64,000 bases of DNA from assembly GCF_000178975.2 (NCBI RefSeq), contig NC_015064.1, positions 3,658,001 to 3,722,000 on the forward strand. The letters are read 5' to 3'. Position numbers and translations under genes: made by a program. Source of the stretch: Granulicella tundricola MP5ACTX9 (GTDB lineage: Bacteria > Acidobacteriota > Terriglobia > Terriglobales > Acidobacteriaceae). The notes under the pieces were generated by a model, which saw only the letters and a list, made by a program, of their open reading frames with translations, had not been told where the DNA came from and made no database searches. Within the stretch, counting starts at the first letter, position 1; every line of letters begins with the position of its first letter. Of the stretch, positions 14,922-24,235 are shown piece by piece.

Positions 14922-16718
14922 ATGGCTTCCACACGGGTCTTTTACTTGCCAACCACGCGACACATCCTCACGCTCTGTACCGCCGTCTTCCTCGCCCCTC
15001 TCTCTGCCTTCGCTCAGGGCTCTTCCTCCTCCAGTAACAGCGAGATCCGCCAGCAGACTCAGCAGCAGCCGTCCTCGTCCTCTGCCGCCCGGACCCGCCG
15101 CGCCGAAGCCGCCGGCGCTGCCGTCACGCTCGAGACCAACGAAGCTCTCTTCACCGTCGCCACCGGCCTCAACGCCTGCGGCTACGACGACGACCTCGCC
15201 AACTCCAACCCCGTCCGCATCGAGATCCGTGCCGACGTCGAAGCCGCCATCCAGGCCTCTCCCGCCGCCGCCAAAAGCCGCCAGGCCCTCTGCAACTACA
15301 TGTCAGAGCACCAGCTCAACGACTTCGGCCGCCAGGTCGCCCAGTACGTCTCGCTCGGCCTCTATCTCTCACCGCCGCCCGCTCTCGCCCCCACCGCGGA
15401 CCAGCTTGACATGCCCCCAGACGCCCTTCAAGTCGTCAACGTCCTCCCGCTCCTTCGCACCTTTGCAGAGGACACCGCACTCCACTCCATCTGGATCAAG
15501 CACCGCCCGGAGTACGAGGCCATCACCGCCCGCGTCCACGATCCCCTCACCCGCATCATCCTCGACGCCAACATCTACATCCGCGTCCCCGTCAGCACCT
15601 ACGACGGCCGCACCTTCCAGGTTCTCGTCGAGCCCATGCTCGCCCCCAGCGCCCCCAACGCCCGCATCTACGCCACCGACTACGACATCGTCACCTCCCC
15701 GGACACCGCCGGCAACATCCGCCTCGAGCAGGTCCGCCACCTCTACCTCCACTACGCCATCGAGCCCCTCGTCTACTCCAGCGCCTCCTCCATGCAGCGC
15801 CTCACCCCGCTCCTCAAGCCCGTCCAGGCCGCGCCACTCGAGTTCATCTACAAATCGGACATCGTCGCCCTCCTCACTGAGTGCCTCATCAAGGCCATCG
15901 AAGCCCGCACCATGGACACCGGCTTCACCCCACCCGCCAAGCCCAAGACCCGCAACGTCCGCGCCGAAGAGGTCCAGTACAACGCCGCCCTCGGCGTCTA
16001 CGAGCGCCAGGCCGAGCAGGTCCGCCGCCGCCAGGTCGATCTCGACATGCGTCAGGGCTGGGTTCTCACCGACTACTTCTACGGCCAGATGGCCCAGCGC
16101 GAGCACGACTCCGCCAGCCTCAAGGAAGAGATGGGCGAGATGGTCTACGGCATGGACGTAGGCCGTGAGCAGCATCACGACGAGCAGATCGCCTTCCTCC
16201 CCGAGGGCTCCGGTGAGTTTGTCCGCCGCGTCCGCCCCCAGCCCACCGGCATGATGCTCGCGGAAGAGCTCATGATGAAGGGTGACCTCGACGGCGCACG
16301 AGACCTGGCCCAGAAAGCCCTGACCGACCCCAAGCAGGACCACGCCGAAGCCGAGTTTGTCGTAGCCCGCGTCGAGCTCATGGAGGGCGACCCCGAAACC
16401 TCCCTCGCCGGTCTCAAGGACGTCCTGGCCACCTCCAAAAACCCACGCACCCTCGCCTGGGCTCACATCTACCTAGGCCGTCTCCTCGACATCAAGACCC
16501 CGCCCGAGCGCACGGAAGCCATCGCCGAGTACAAAGCCGCCACCAACGTCCCCGGCGTTCAGCCCGATGCCCGCGCCGCCGCCCAGGCCGGCCTCAAGAC
16601 CGCCTTCATCGTCCCCAAAACCACCCACACCGAAGAAGAACCCGTCGATCCCACCGGCAAAGCTGAAAAAGACGCCTACAAGCCGGACGAGCCAGATCCC
16701 CCCGCAAAGCCCCATTAG
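14922..16718 (+). CDS. Exported protein of unknown function with TPR-like C-terminus
   Basis: 598 residues from ATG 14922 (a TTG immediately before is an alternative). A signal peptide is likely at about 1-32 ('CTAVFLAPLSAFAQG'), followed by a Ser/Gln-rich stretch. The middle has no domain I recognise but reads as a soluble globular protein ('LRTFAEDTALHSIWIKHRPE', 'RIILDANIYIRVPVSTYDG'). Residues about 445-565 look like tetratricopeptide helices ('MMKGDLDGARDLAQKALTD', 'LAWAHIYLGRLLD'). The C-terminus is K/P/D-rich. It follows the sigma/anti-sigma pair by about 80 bp and precedes rnc. Third codon positions are extremely C-rich. Confidence 0.85.
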   Translation: MASTRVFYLPTTRHILTLCTAVFLAPLSAFAQGSSSSSNSEIRQQTQQQPSSSSAARTRRAEAAGAAVTLETNEALFTVATGLNACGYDDDLANSNPVRIEIRADVEAAIQASPAAAKSRQALCNYMSEHQLNDFGRQVAQYVSLGLYLSPPPALAPTADQLDMPPDALQVVNVLPLLRTFAEDTALHSIWIKHRPEYEAITARVHDPLTRIILDANIYIRVPVSTYDGRTFQVLVEPMLAPSAPNARIYATDYDIVTSPDTAGNIRLEQVRHLYLHYAIEPLVYSSASSMQRLTPLLKPVQAAPLEFIYKSDIVALLTECLIKAIEARTMDTGFTPPAKPKTRNVRAEEVQYNAALGVYERQAEQVRRRQVDLDMRQGWVLTDYFYGQMAQREHDSASLKEEMGEMVYGMDVGREQHHDEQIAFLPEGSGEFVRRVRPQPTGMMLAEELMMKGDLDGARDLAQKALTDPKQDHAEAEFVVARVELMEGDPETSLAGLKDVLATSKNPRTLAWAHIYLGRLLDIKTPPERTEAIAEYKAATNVPGVQPDARAAAQAGLKTAFIVPKTTHTEEEPVDPTGKAEKDAYKPDEPDPPAKPH

Positions 16719-16804
16719 AGTTAACGCCGCATCTCACAACACGAAACCCTCCACCGCTCCAGCCGGTAAAGTGGGATCATGTCTCTAAATAATCCAGGAG
16801 CGCG

Positions 16805-17611
16805 ATGAAACGGCGGAAATCCCAACCCGAAGCACCCCCCACCGCCTCCTCCCGAGACCTCGAGACTCTTCTCGGCCATCGCTTCGCCCGCCCCAACCTC
16901 CTCACCCTCGCCCTCACGCATCGTTCCTTCGTCTACGACTCCGGCCAGACTGCGCCCGAAAACGACCTCGCAGACCCCGCCCGCGACAACGAGCAGCTTG
17001 AGTTCGTCGGCGACGCCGCCCTCGGCCTCCTCGCCGCAGAATCCCTCTGCCGCCGCTTCCCCGCCTCCCGTGAGGGTGAACTCACCCGCCTCCGCGCCTC
17101 CATCGTCAGCCGCAAGCATCTCGGAGAGGTCGGCACCCGCCTTGACCTCGGCCGCTGGCTGCGCCTTGGCCACACGGCAGAAAAAAACGATGGCCGCCGC
17201 AACGCAGCCCTCTTCGCCAACGCCGTCGAGGCCCTCATCGCCGCCCTTTACCTCGACGGAGGCCTGGAAGTCGCACGCCGCTTCGTAGAAGACGAGATCG
17301 TCTCCCCCGCCATCCCCGCACTCGAGCAGTCCCTCGGTGAAGGCGAGCGCTTCGCCGGAGCCGTAGGCGACCACAAGTCCGCCCTCCAGGAGATGCTTCA
17401 GGCTGAAGGCCTTGGACGACCGGAATACCGCCTCATCGCTGAATCCGGCCCCGACCACAAACGCCTCTTCAGCGTAGAGGTCCTGATCGAAGGTCCAGAC
17501 TCTGAAGCCATCGCGCAGGCCGAAGGACCCACAAAAAAGCAGGCTCAGCAGGAGGCCGCCCGCCTCGCCGTCGCCGCGCTCGCAGGCAGAAAGACGGCTG
17601 CCCATGCCTGA
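16805..17611 (+). CDS. rnc: Ribonuclease III
   Basis: 268 residues. The RNase III catalytic domain has the signature 'NEQLEFVGDAALGLLAAE' and the second acidic site 'NAVEALIAALYLDGG' (about 140-155). A double-stranded RNA-binding domain begins at about 186 ('DHKSALQEMLQAEGLGRPEY') and ends 'AEGPTKKQAQQEAARLAVAA'. It cleaves double-stranded RNA for rRNA processing. CAGGAG precedes the ATG. The 3' end overlaps the first signal peptidase gene by 8 bp; rnc-lepB linkage is common in bacteria. Confidence 0.97.
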   Translation: MKRRKSQPEAPPTASSRDLETLLGHRFARPNLLTLALTHRSFVYDSGQTAPENDLADPARDNEQLEFVGDAALGLLAAESLCRRFPASREGELTRLRASIVSRKHLGEVGTRLDLGRWLRLGHTAEKNDGRRNAALFANAVEALIAALYLDGGLEVARRFVEDEIVSPAIPALEQSLGEGERFAGAVGDHKSALQEMLQAEGLGRPEYRLIAESGPDHKRLFSVEVLIEGPDSEAIAQAEGPTKKQAQQEAARLAVAALAGRKTAAHA

Positions 17612-18455
17612 ACTCCAGCGCCGCCCCGCCCCCGTCTTCCCGGACGATCCAGACCGCCTCCCGCGCCCTCTGCCCCGGCCCGAAACCCCGCACCACCAGG
17701 ACCATCACCACCATCATCCCGTCGGCACCCTCCCCGCCATCCAGTCGCTCCTTTACGTCCTCGTCGTTGCCCTCTTCCTCATCACCTTCACCGTCCAGCC
17801 CATCCGCATCCCCTCCGGCTCCATGGAGCCCACCCTCCTCGTCGGCGATTTCCTCCTCCTCAACAAGCAGTCCACCGCCAGCTCCGACGCGGACCTTCCC
17901 TTCCTGCCGCCCACCAGCCTCAACCGCGGCGACATCGTCGTCTTTCACGATCCCGTCGACGACCCCTCCGTCCATCTCGTCAAGCGCATCATCGCCCTCC
18001 CCGGCGATCGCCTCCACCTCCGCAACGGCATCGTCTTCCTCAACGGCCACCCCCTCCGTGAGCCCTACGCCGTCCACCGCCCCGCCCCATCCGACGTCTT
18101 CCGCGATAACTTCCCCCTCCTCACCGCCATGGACACCAACGTCAACCCAGACTGGTGGATTCGCCTCCGCACCCTCATCCACGGCGGCGAGATCACCGTC
18201 CCCCCCGCCAGCTACTTCGTCATGGGCGACAACCGCAACAACAGCGAGGACTCCCGCTACTGGGGCTTCGTCCCCCGCGCCGACATCGTCGGCAAACCCT
18301 TCATCATCTACTTTTCCTGGAAGCAGCCCGACCCAAACACAGATCCGGACGCCGACCCAGACACTCGCCCCGCCGACCCAACCGCCAGGTCCGGCCTCCT
18401 GACCACCCTCTCCCACCTCGCCCGCTGGGACCGAACCTTCCAAGTAGTCCATTAA
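17604..18455 (+). CDS. lepB: Signal peptidase I (first copy)
   Basis: 283 residues. A His-rich, Pro-rich N-terminus precedes one membrane helix (about 48-66, 'LYVLVVALFLITFTVQPI'). Box B 'IPSGSMEPTLLVGDFLLLNK' holds the catalytic Ser, box D 'VKRIIALPGDRL' the catalytic Lys, and box E reads 'VMGDNRNNSEDSRYWGFV'. It removes signal peptides from secreted proteins on the periplasmic face. The gene overlaps rnc. The HHQDHHHHHH stretch in the cytoplasmic N-terminus is unusual and absent from the second copy. Confidence 0.95.
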   Translation: MPELQRRPAPVFPDDPDRLPRPLPRPETPHHQDHHHHHPVGTLPAIQSLLYVLVVALFLITFTVQPIRIPSGSMEPTLLVGDFLLLNKQSTASSDADLPFLPPTSLNRGDIVVFHDPVDDPSVHLVKRIIALPGDRLHLRNGIVFLNGHPLREPYAVHRPAPSDVFRDNFPLLTAMDTNVNPDWWIRLRTLIHGGEITVPPASYFVMGDNRNNSEDSRYWGFVPRADIVGKPFIIYFSWKQPDPNTDPDADPDTRPADPTARSGLLTTLSHLARWDRTFQVVH

Positions 18456-18542
18456 CTCCACCACCAGCAAACTGGGTGCCCCATGTCCCGATTCTGGGAC
18501 GTGGGTTTCCACAAAGTTCAACTCGCCGCGTCTATAAATCAG

Positions 18543-18569
18543 TCTTGATCGCTTTTATCAATCTTGATC
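18543..18569. repeat. Direct repeat TCTTGATC upstream of second lepB
   Basis: TCTTGATC occurs at 18543-18550 and 18562-18569, 19 bp apart, each preceded by a similar CAGTC/CAA context. It lies about 100 bp before the second signal peptidase gene in an otherwise featureless gap and may be a regulator site. Evidence is limited to the repeat itself. Confidence 0.35.
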
Positions 18570-18659
18570 AACTCAGTCTTTCCCCAACCCGGGCACAATC
18601 TCAGCCGTCCATAGCGGTACACTGACAAAGCGAACCCAAACGCCCTCTGGAGACGGCAG

Positions 18660-19484
18660 ATGCAGACTGTAGAAACCACTAACGACCCGGCACTCGAGCC
18701 CCTCGCCGCCCAGAACGAAGCCGAGCCCGAGATCCGCAAGGAAAACCTCGCAGAGGCCATCGCCTCCATCGCCACCGTTCTCGTCGTCGGTCTCTTCGTC
18801 ATGACCTTCATCGCCCAGAACTTCGTCATCCCCTCCGGCTCCATGGAAAAGACCCTCCTCGTTGGCGATCACGTCCTCGTGGACCGCGTCACCTTCGCGC
18901 CGGAGACCAGATGGGCGCCCTTCGTCCACTACCGCGATATCCGCCGCGGCGACGTCATCGTCTTCCTCAAGCCCAATCCCGAGACCCCGGACATGGTCCT
19001 GGTCAAACGCGCCATCGGTATCCCTGGCGACCACATCCATCTCCAGCACGGCACCGTCTACCTCAACGGCGTAGCTCAGGACGAACCCACCGCCGCCAAG
19101 GTTCGCTCGGACGGTGATGCAGACGACGCCTACCAGCCCGCCCGCGACGACTTCCCCGCCAACGGCGCACCCGCCGGCTCCACAGAGGTCTGGAACGAAG
19201 ACCTCGCCTCCCACATTCAGAACGGCGATCTCGTCGTCCCTCCCGGCAAGGTCTTCGCTATGGGCGACAACCGCACCCACTCGCTCGACGGCCGTTTCTG
19301 GGGCTTCGTCCCCCGTGAAAACATCCTCGGCCGCCCCCTCTTCAACTATTGGTCCTTTGAAGCCAATTCAGATGAAATGGAGCAGGAAGCCGGCATGGGC
19401 ACCCGCATCGGCTCCCTCGGCCACACCGCCCTCCACTTCTTCGATAAAACCCGCTGGAAGCGCACCCTCCACCTCATCAAGTAA
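18660..19484 (+). CDS. lepB: Signal peptidase I (second copy)
   Basis: 274 residues with all catalytic boxes: 'IPSGSMEKTLLVGDHVLVDR' (Ser), 'VKRAIGIPGDHIHL' (Lys) and 'AMGDNRTHSLDGRFWGFVPR'. One membrane helix lies at about 36-56 ('ASIATVLVVGLFVMTFIAQ'). It differs clearly from the upstream copy in its N-terminus and in the insert between boxes D and E ('DDAYQPARDDFPANG'), so this is an old paralogue, not a recent duplication. GGAG precedes the ATG. A terminator follows at 19533. Confidence 0.95.
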   Translation: MQTVETTNDPALEPLAAQNEAEPEIRKENLAEAIASIATVLVVGLFVMTFIAQNFVIPSGSMEKTLLVGDHVLVDRVTFAPETRWAPFVHYRDIRRGDVIVFLKPNPETPDMVLVKRAIGIPGDHIHLQHGTVYLNGVAQDEPTAAKVRSDGDADDAYQPARDDFPANGAPAGSTEVWNEDLASHIQNGDLVVPPGKVFAMGDNRTHSLDGRFWGFVPRENILGRPLFNYWSFEANSDEMEQEAGMGTRIGSLGHTALHFFDKTRWKRTLHLIK

Positions 19485-19532
19485 TCCACGACGGGCGTGC
19501 CCATTCCTGGTTTTTGTTCTTGCCTCCGGTAA

Positions 19533-19557
19533 GCCAAGGCTTTAGCCTTGGCATTTT
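19533..19557 (+). terminator. Intrinsic terminator after second lepB
   Basis: GCCAAGGC (19533-19540) TTTA GCCTTGGC (19545-19552) is a perfect 8-bp stem with a 4-nt loop followed by ATTTT, 48 bp after the lepB stop. Confidence 0.85.
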
Positions 19558-19652
19558 CACCCACCCATGAATTGGGCCTAGCCTCTGGGGTACCTCTCTC
19601 CAACGCGCCGCGAACGCAGAGCGCTCTCGCAACACCGCCAAGTATCGCCCAG

Positions 19653-21323
19653 ATGAACGAACAAACCCCCATCAACGACCCCCACCTAGACCACCTCAGC
19701 GACACCGGCGGAGACGACGACTTCGGCCCTCCGCCCTTCCACGCCATCACCCATCGCCGAGCCATCGCAGTCGTTCTGGTCCTCGCCGTCCTCGTCCTCC
19801 TGGCCCTTCTGCCCCCACTCCTCAACGTCAATCGTTACAAGCGCCAGATCGTCACCAGCATCAGCACCAGCCTCGGACGCCCTGTCCACATTGACTCCGT
19901 CTCCCTCAACCTCCTGCCCCTCCCCAGCTTCACGCTGGAAAACTTCGTCATCAGTGAAGATCCCGCTTTCGGTGCCGAACCCGTCCTCCAGGCCAACGAG
20001 GTCCGCGCCAACCTTCGCGTCAGCTCCCTCTGGCGTCGCCGCGTCGAGTTCTCCCGCATCGCGCTCGATTCCCCCAGCGTCAATCTCGTCCACCTCCCGG
20101 ACGGCCGCTGGAACCTCGAATCCATCCTCCTCCAGGCCTCCCGCATGCCCGCTGCGCCCACCGCGCAGAAGAAAGCCGGCACAGCCCCCCGCTTCCCGTA
20201 CATTGAGGCCACAGGAGCACGCGTCAACCTCAAAATGGGCCTGGAAAAGATGCCCATCTCGCTCACCGAGGCCGACTTCGCCCTCTTCCTCCCTGAGCCC
20301 AACGAGTGGCACCTCCGCCTCAAAACCCACTTCGTCCGTACTGACGCCCCACCCACCGACACCGGCATCCTCCGCGTAGAAGGCACCCTCGGCCGCGCCT
20401 CCACGCTCGCCGCCGTCCCTGTCGATCTCCATGCCGACTGGGAGACAGCCCCGCTCGGAGCCGTAAGCTGGGTCCTCATGGGCCGTGACGCCGGCCTCCG
20501 CGGCGAAATGAACCTTACCGCCGCCGTTACCGGAACCGTCGGCAGCAACAACCTGGACACCCATCTCACCCTGCAGCGCGTCCGCCGTGCAGACTTCGTC
20601 CCGGAACACACGCTGGACGCCGAGCTCACCTGCAAGGCCCGTGTAGGAGATGTCTTCCACGCATTTCACAACGTTCGCTGCGCCTGGCCCTCAGGCACCT
20701 CGGACGGAGGCCTCATGGTCACCGGCGAGCTACCCGACCTCCGCAACCTCCAGACCGCTCAGGCCACCGCCACCTTCAAGGACATTCCCGCCGCCAGCCT
20801 CCTGGATGCCCTCCGCGTCGCCAGCAACCGTGTCTCCCCCACCCTGAAGGTAGCGGGAGGCATCTCCGGTACCTACGTCTACACCGCCCAGCCCACCCCG
20901 CTGCACGAGAAGCTCCCCGCCGCTCCAAACTTCACCATCACCCACGCCACCCTGGACCTAGGCGACAACAAGCCGCTCCTCGATCAGGACCTCACCGGCA
21001 CCCTCACGGGAAATCAGCTCACGCTGGCCCCCATTCCTCTCGCTTTGGCACCCGCCAGCCGCGAACCCGCCAGCCTTGACCTCAAGCTCGACGAAGCCGG
21101 CTACACCCTGCACCTCTCCGGAACCGTCCTTTCCAGCCGCCTGCTTCAACTGGCCAAGGCTCTCCCCCAAGTCGGGGACGGCCTCGAAGCCCTCCTACCC
21201 ACCCCTCTGCCGCCCGCTCCCATCCGCGTCGATCTCCTCTCCAACCGCACCTGGGGCCAACCCCAGACCTGGTCGACCGCCGCAGTTCATCCCGCTCCGC
21301 ACGGTCGAATTCGCCGGCGTTAA
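19653..21323 (+). CDS. AsmA-family membrane-anchored protein
   Basis: 556 residues from the ATG at 19653; the longer TTG-started frame would begin inside the lepB terminator. One membrane helix lies at about 37-58 ('AVVLVLAVLVLLALLPPLLN'), then the AsmA start 'VNRYKRQIVTSISTSLGRPV' and 'VSLNLLPLPSFTLENFVISE'. The family has a role in outer-membrane lipid or protein homeostasis and forms long periplasmic beta-grooves. The C-terminus ends in a short basic RRR after Pro/His-rich residues. It is somewhat shorter than many AsmA proteins, and no paired gene is obvious. Confidence 0.85.
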   Translation: MNEQTPINDPHLDHLSDTGGDDDFGPPPFHAITHRRAIAVVLVLAVLVLLALLPPLLNVNRYKRQIVTSISTSLGRPVHIDSVSLNLLPLPSFTLENFVISEDPAFGAEPVLQANEVRANLRVSSLWRRRVEFSRIALDSPSVNLVHLPDGRWNLESILLQASRMPAAPTAQKKAGTAPRFPYIEATGARVNLKMGLEKMPISLTEADFALFLPEPNEWHLRLKTHFVRTDAPPTDTGILRVEGTLGRASTLAAVPVDLHADWETAPLGAVSWVLMGRDAGLRGEMNLTAAVTGTVGSNNLDTHLTLQRVRRADFVPEHTLDAELTCKARVGDVFHAFHNVRCAWPSGTSDGGLMVTGELPDLRNLQTAQATATFKDIPAASLLDALRVASNRVSPTLKVAGGISGTYVYTAQPTPLHEKLPAAPNFTITHATLDLGDNKPLLDQDLTGTLTGNQLTLAPIPLALAPASREPASLDLKLDEAGYTLHLSGTVLSSRLLQLAKALPQVGDGLEALLPTPLPPAPIRVDLLSNRTWGQPQTWSTAAVHPAPHGRIRRR

Positions 21324-21429
21324 CAGGTGAGCTCAAGTCCCCTGTTTTGAAGACTTTACAAGAGCCAGTCCAGACCTAACCTCAATTAAATGAAGACTTT
21401 GCACTCTTTTAGGGGGAGGGTGGGGGCCC

Positions 21430-23364
21430 TTAGTGCGTAATTTGGATATCCCGATTATGAACTGAGGTCCGCAATTCCGGCGTACTACCATCGTTCACCT
21501 GAAGCGTCTCCGGCGTGTCCTCGAACAGGATGCGCGTAGACGCCGTCCCATGCCCCGGAATCCGCAGCCGCTCCGTAGACGTCAGCCGGCCGGAATGGAC
21601 CGTCACCGGCACCTCCGCCACCGCATCCCCATCGTTCCGCACCTCCACCGCCACCAGATACCCGGAGTTCTTCCCCGGCCTCGCAGGCAGCAGCCGAGGG
21701 TTTACCGCCACCACCGCCAGGTCAGGTAGCCCCCGGTCCCGGTAAACCCAATCGTCAAAGAACCACCCCAACTCCCGATGCGACACCTTCTCCAAAGTCT
21801 TCTGCATCGCCTTCGGATCGCTATCGAACGAGGCGTTCAGCGCCACCGATTTACGGTAAGCCGCCAACCCCTGCCGCAGCACATCCTCCCCCAGAATGTC
21901 CCGCAACTGCCACCAGACGGCCGCCGCCTTGGACCGGTAATACACCTCGGACGACGCCTCCGTCAGCGCCTCCCCCCCACCCGGCACCGCCAAACTAAAG
22001 TCTGGCTCCGAAAGCGCAATCAGATTTGCCTCATGGGCCAACGCGCCCATCGCTGCCTGCCGCCCCGCAGTCCGCTCGATCCACAGCAGACTCATAAATT
22101 GAGCAAGCCCTTCGCTGATCCAGGGATGGCTCGAGTGGAACCACGCATGGCTCAGCCCTCCCACCAGCGTCGGCGCAATGTCATCGGCTTGAGCATCCCC
22201 CGCAAGCTGCCCAACCACCAGCGCATGATCCTCATAGGGCTCCCCCGGGTGGTCCAGCAAAATCAGCGGCTCAATCGGAGTAGCCCCAAACCAGTCCACC
22301 AGCATCGGCTGCACCTTCGCCGCAGCCTCCGCGTAAGGCTGAATCGTCTCCGTATGAGGCGTAATCACCGAAAGCATCTGCCCATCCGTCACACTTGGCT
22401 GCTGCGCCGTCAGGAAAAGGCTGGGGATCCGGAAGCCGATCGGCCGTACCGGAAACTCAGCCGTAGCCAGTCCATGTGCGTTCCCCACCAGTTCATCCTT
22501 GTCGTCGACCGTAGCGGCAAGAGGCTGCAGTTCCCCATCGAACACCACCCCCACTGGCGGATCTCCCACATACTCCACCGTCAAATTCAGCCGGATCTTC
22601 GCGGTCAAGTCTTGCACCCTTTGGTGGCCGATCACCTCAAACAGCTTGTTCCCATCCCCCAGCACCGCAGTCGGCGCCGCCACCGGATACCAGATCACGT
22701 TCCCAAACCCACGCAGCGCAGTAGCCGAATCATCGTCGGTCTGCGCAATTTCATCCCACTCCGCGTGGTCCGCCCGATCCGTCGGCGTCCCCAGAATCTC
22801 CAACCGTGCAGCCGACTGACGAACCTCACCCAGGTAGAAGACAGACAGCGTCACCGTAGCACCCGGAGCAAGCGGCTCCGGCAGAGTGACGATCGCCTCC
22901 TGGGCATAGCCGGTGTGGTCGGCATCGGTCGCGATTGGCGACTGCGTAAACGCAACTGGCTTCAGCCCGGTCCCAACCAGTGACACCCCCTGCCACCGGA
23001 ATGTACTCGATACCTGAAGCGGAATGCGTGAAATCGAAGTAGCCGAACTGTTACGAATCACCAGCGTCGCGTGCATCTCCTCCCGCGCATCGGCAGGAAT
23101 GAGATGGAGATCTAGATCGTAGGAATCAATGACAACTCCGCTCCTCTCGAGATCCGTCACTGCAACCTTCGGCAGAGAGTCTGGCGGTCCGGGCAGCGGA
23201 ATTCCACTGGAACTGGAGATAGCCGGTTGTTGTTCGTTAGGCGGATGATCAGTCGAAAACAGCACCTTCCCCTGGGGAACCTGCGGGGCAGCCGGTACAT
23301 CCTGAGCAACGAGCATCTGTCCGGCAAGAAGCGCAGTCAGTACGGGGAGCGAGTACCGGCTCAA
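21430..23364 (-). CDS. M1-like peptidase-fold protein, degenerate zinc site
   Basis: 644 residues from a TTG whose last two bases overlap the rlmB stop (TTGA). A signal peptide is likely at about 1-20 ('PVLTALLAGQMLVAQ'). The central part follows the M1 aminopeptidase layout, but the zinc motif HExxH is replaced by HAWFH in 'GLSHAWFHSSHPWISEGLAQ', so the catalytic Glu is missing, although the downstream Glu ligand (SEGLA) remains. The C-terminus has a beta-sandwich domain. It may be an inactive scaffold or a divergent metalloprotein. Coupling to rlmB is probably incidental. Confidence 0.82.
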   Translation of the reverse strand: MSRYSLPVLTALLAGQMLVAQDVPAAPQVPQGKVLFSTDHPPNEQQPAISSSSGIPLPGPPDSLPKVAVTDLERSGVVIDSYDLDLHLIPADAREEMHATLVIRNSSATSISRIPLQVSSTFRWQGVSLVGTGLKPVAFTQSPIATDADHTGYAQEAIVTLPEPLAPGATVTLSVFYLGEVRQSAARLEILGTPTDRADHAEWDEIAQTDDDSATALRGFGNVIWYPVAAPTAVLGDGNKLFEVIGHQRVQDLTAKIRLNLTVEYVGDPPVGVVFDGELQPLAATVDDKDELVGNAHGLATAEFPVRPIGFRIPSLFLTAQQPSVTDGQMLSVITPHTETIQPYAEAAAKVQPMLVDWFGATPIEPLILLDHPGEPYEDHALVVGQLAGDAQADDIAPTLVGGLSHAWFHSSHPWISEGLAQFMSLLWIERTAGRQAAMGALAHEANLIALSEPDFSLAVPGGGEALTEASSEVYYRSKAAAVWWQLRDILGEDVLRQGLAAYRKSVALNASFDSDPKAMQKTLEKVSHRELGWFFDDWVYRDRGLPDLAVVAVNPRLLPARPGKNSGYLVAVEVRNDGDAVAEVPVTVHSGRLTSTERLRIPGHGTASTRILFEDTPETLQVNDGSTPELRTSVHNRDIQITH

Positions 23365-24152
23365 GAGCCTAGCCCCTTGCGCGGCTTCACCGGCTTAAGC
23401 GCGGAAGGCAAAGGCTGACTCCGCTGCCGCAGAGCCTCATACATCACGACCGCCCCCGCCACCGACACATTCAACGAGGACACGCTACCCGCCATGGGAA
23501 TCCTTAGCAGGTGGTCGCACGTCTTCTTCGTCAGATCGTGCAGTCCAGTACCCTCAGACCCAAGCACCAGGACACAATCGCTATTGAAATCGAAGGCTGT
23601 GTAATCGGGCGTCCCACGCTCATCGAGTCCCAGCACCCATATATTCGCCCTCTTCATCTGCTCCAGCGACCGTACGAGGTTTGTCACACGCGCAATCTTC
23701 ACATGCTCGCTCGCACCTGCGCTGGTCTTCGCCACGACGCCTGAGAGCGGCGCGGATCGCCGGTCCGGTAGCACTACGCCATCCACCCCGGCTCCATCCG
23801 CAGACCGCAGCAAAGCCCCGAGATTATGCGGGTCTTCCACTCCATCGAGCGCGAGAAAAAAGCGCTTATCGAAGTTGCCTTTGGCTGCAAGCAAATCCTC
23901 GATCGCGAGAAACTGCCGCTCCCGAACCGCCGCGACCGCTCCCTGATGCGCATCCGTTCCCGCCACACGCGTCAGTTGATCCTTCGGCTCGATAGACACG
24001 CGGACGCCTGCCAACTTGCAGAGTTCAACCAGCTTCGTCAGCCGATCGTCCCCCTTATCGCGGCGATCACGGGAGATAAGTACGTATTCAAGCCGCCGCC
24101 CGCCGGAGCGAATCGCCTCCTCCACTGGGTGCAGACCATAAAGAACTTCCAT
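23361..24152 (-). CDS. rlmB: 23S rRNA 2'-O-methyltransferase, TrmH/RlmB family
   Basis: 263 residues. A substrate-binding L30e-like N-terminal domain ('LYGLHPVEEAIRSGGRRLEY') is followed by the SPOUT domain with its three motifs: 'LALDGVEDPHNLGALLRSAD', 'VLVLGSEGTGLHDLTKK' and 'LLRIPMAGSVSSLNVSVAGA'. The family methylates a ribose in rRNA using SAM (G2251 in E. coli for RlmB). The exact target here is not provable. ATG at 24152; divergent from an ECF sigma gene across an 83-bp gap. Confidence 0.9.
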   Translation of the reverse strand: MEVLYGLHPVEEAIRSGGRRLEYVLISRDRRDKGDDRLTKLVELCKLAGVRVSIEPKDQLTRVAGTDAHQGAVAAVRERQFLAIEDLLAAKGNFDKRFFLALDGVEDPHNLGALLRSADGAGVDGVVLPDRRSAPLSGVVAKTSAGASEHVKIARVTNLVRSLEQMKRANIWVLGLDERGTPDYTAFDFNSDCVLVLGSEGTGLHDLTKKTCDHLLRIPMAGSVSSLNVSVAGAVVMYEALRQRSQPLPSALKPVKPRKGLGS

Positions 24153-24235
24153 AACTCATAGTTTACCGCCTAGAATAAAAGACGATCTTCGATCCACCGC
24201 TGCAACTTTCCTTCACAACGGACGTATTCAGGAGC

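Noticed and set aside
15369..16466. 365-codon minus-strand frame
   Set aside because: Gly/Val/Asp-rich antisense shadow caused by the extreme C-rich third codon positions of the exported-protein gene.
24153..24235. Replication origin at the composition switch
   Set aside because: No dnaA, dnaN, gyr or par gene and no TTATCCACA-like box is visible in the gap, so only the composition switch itself is reported.
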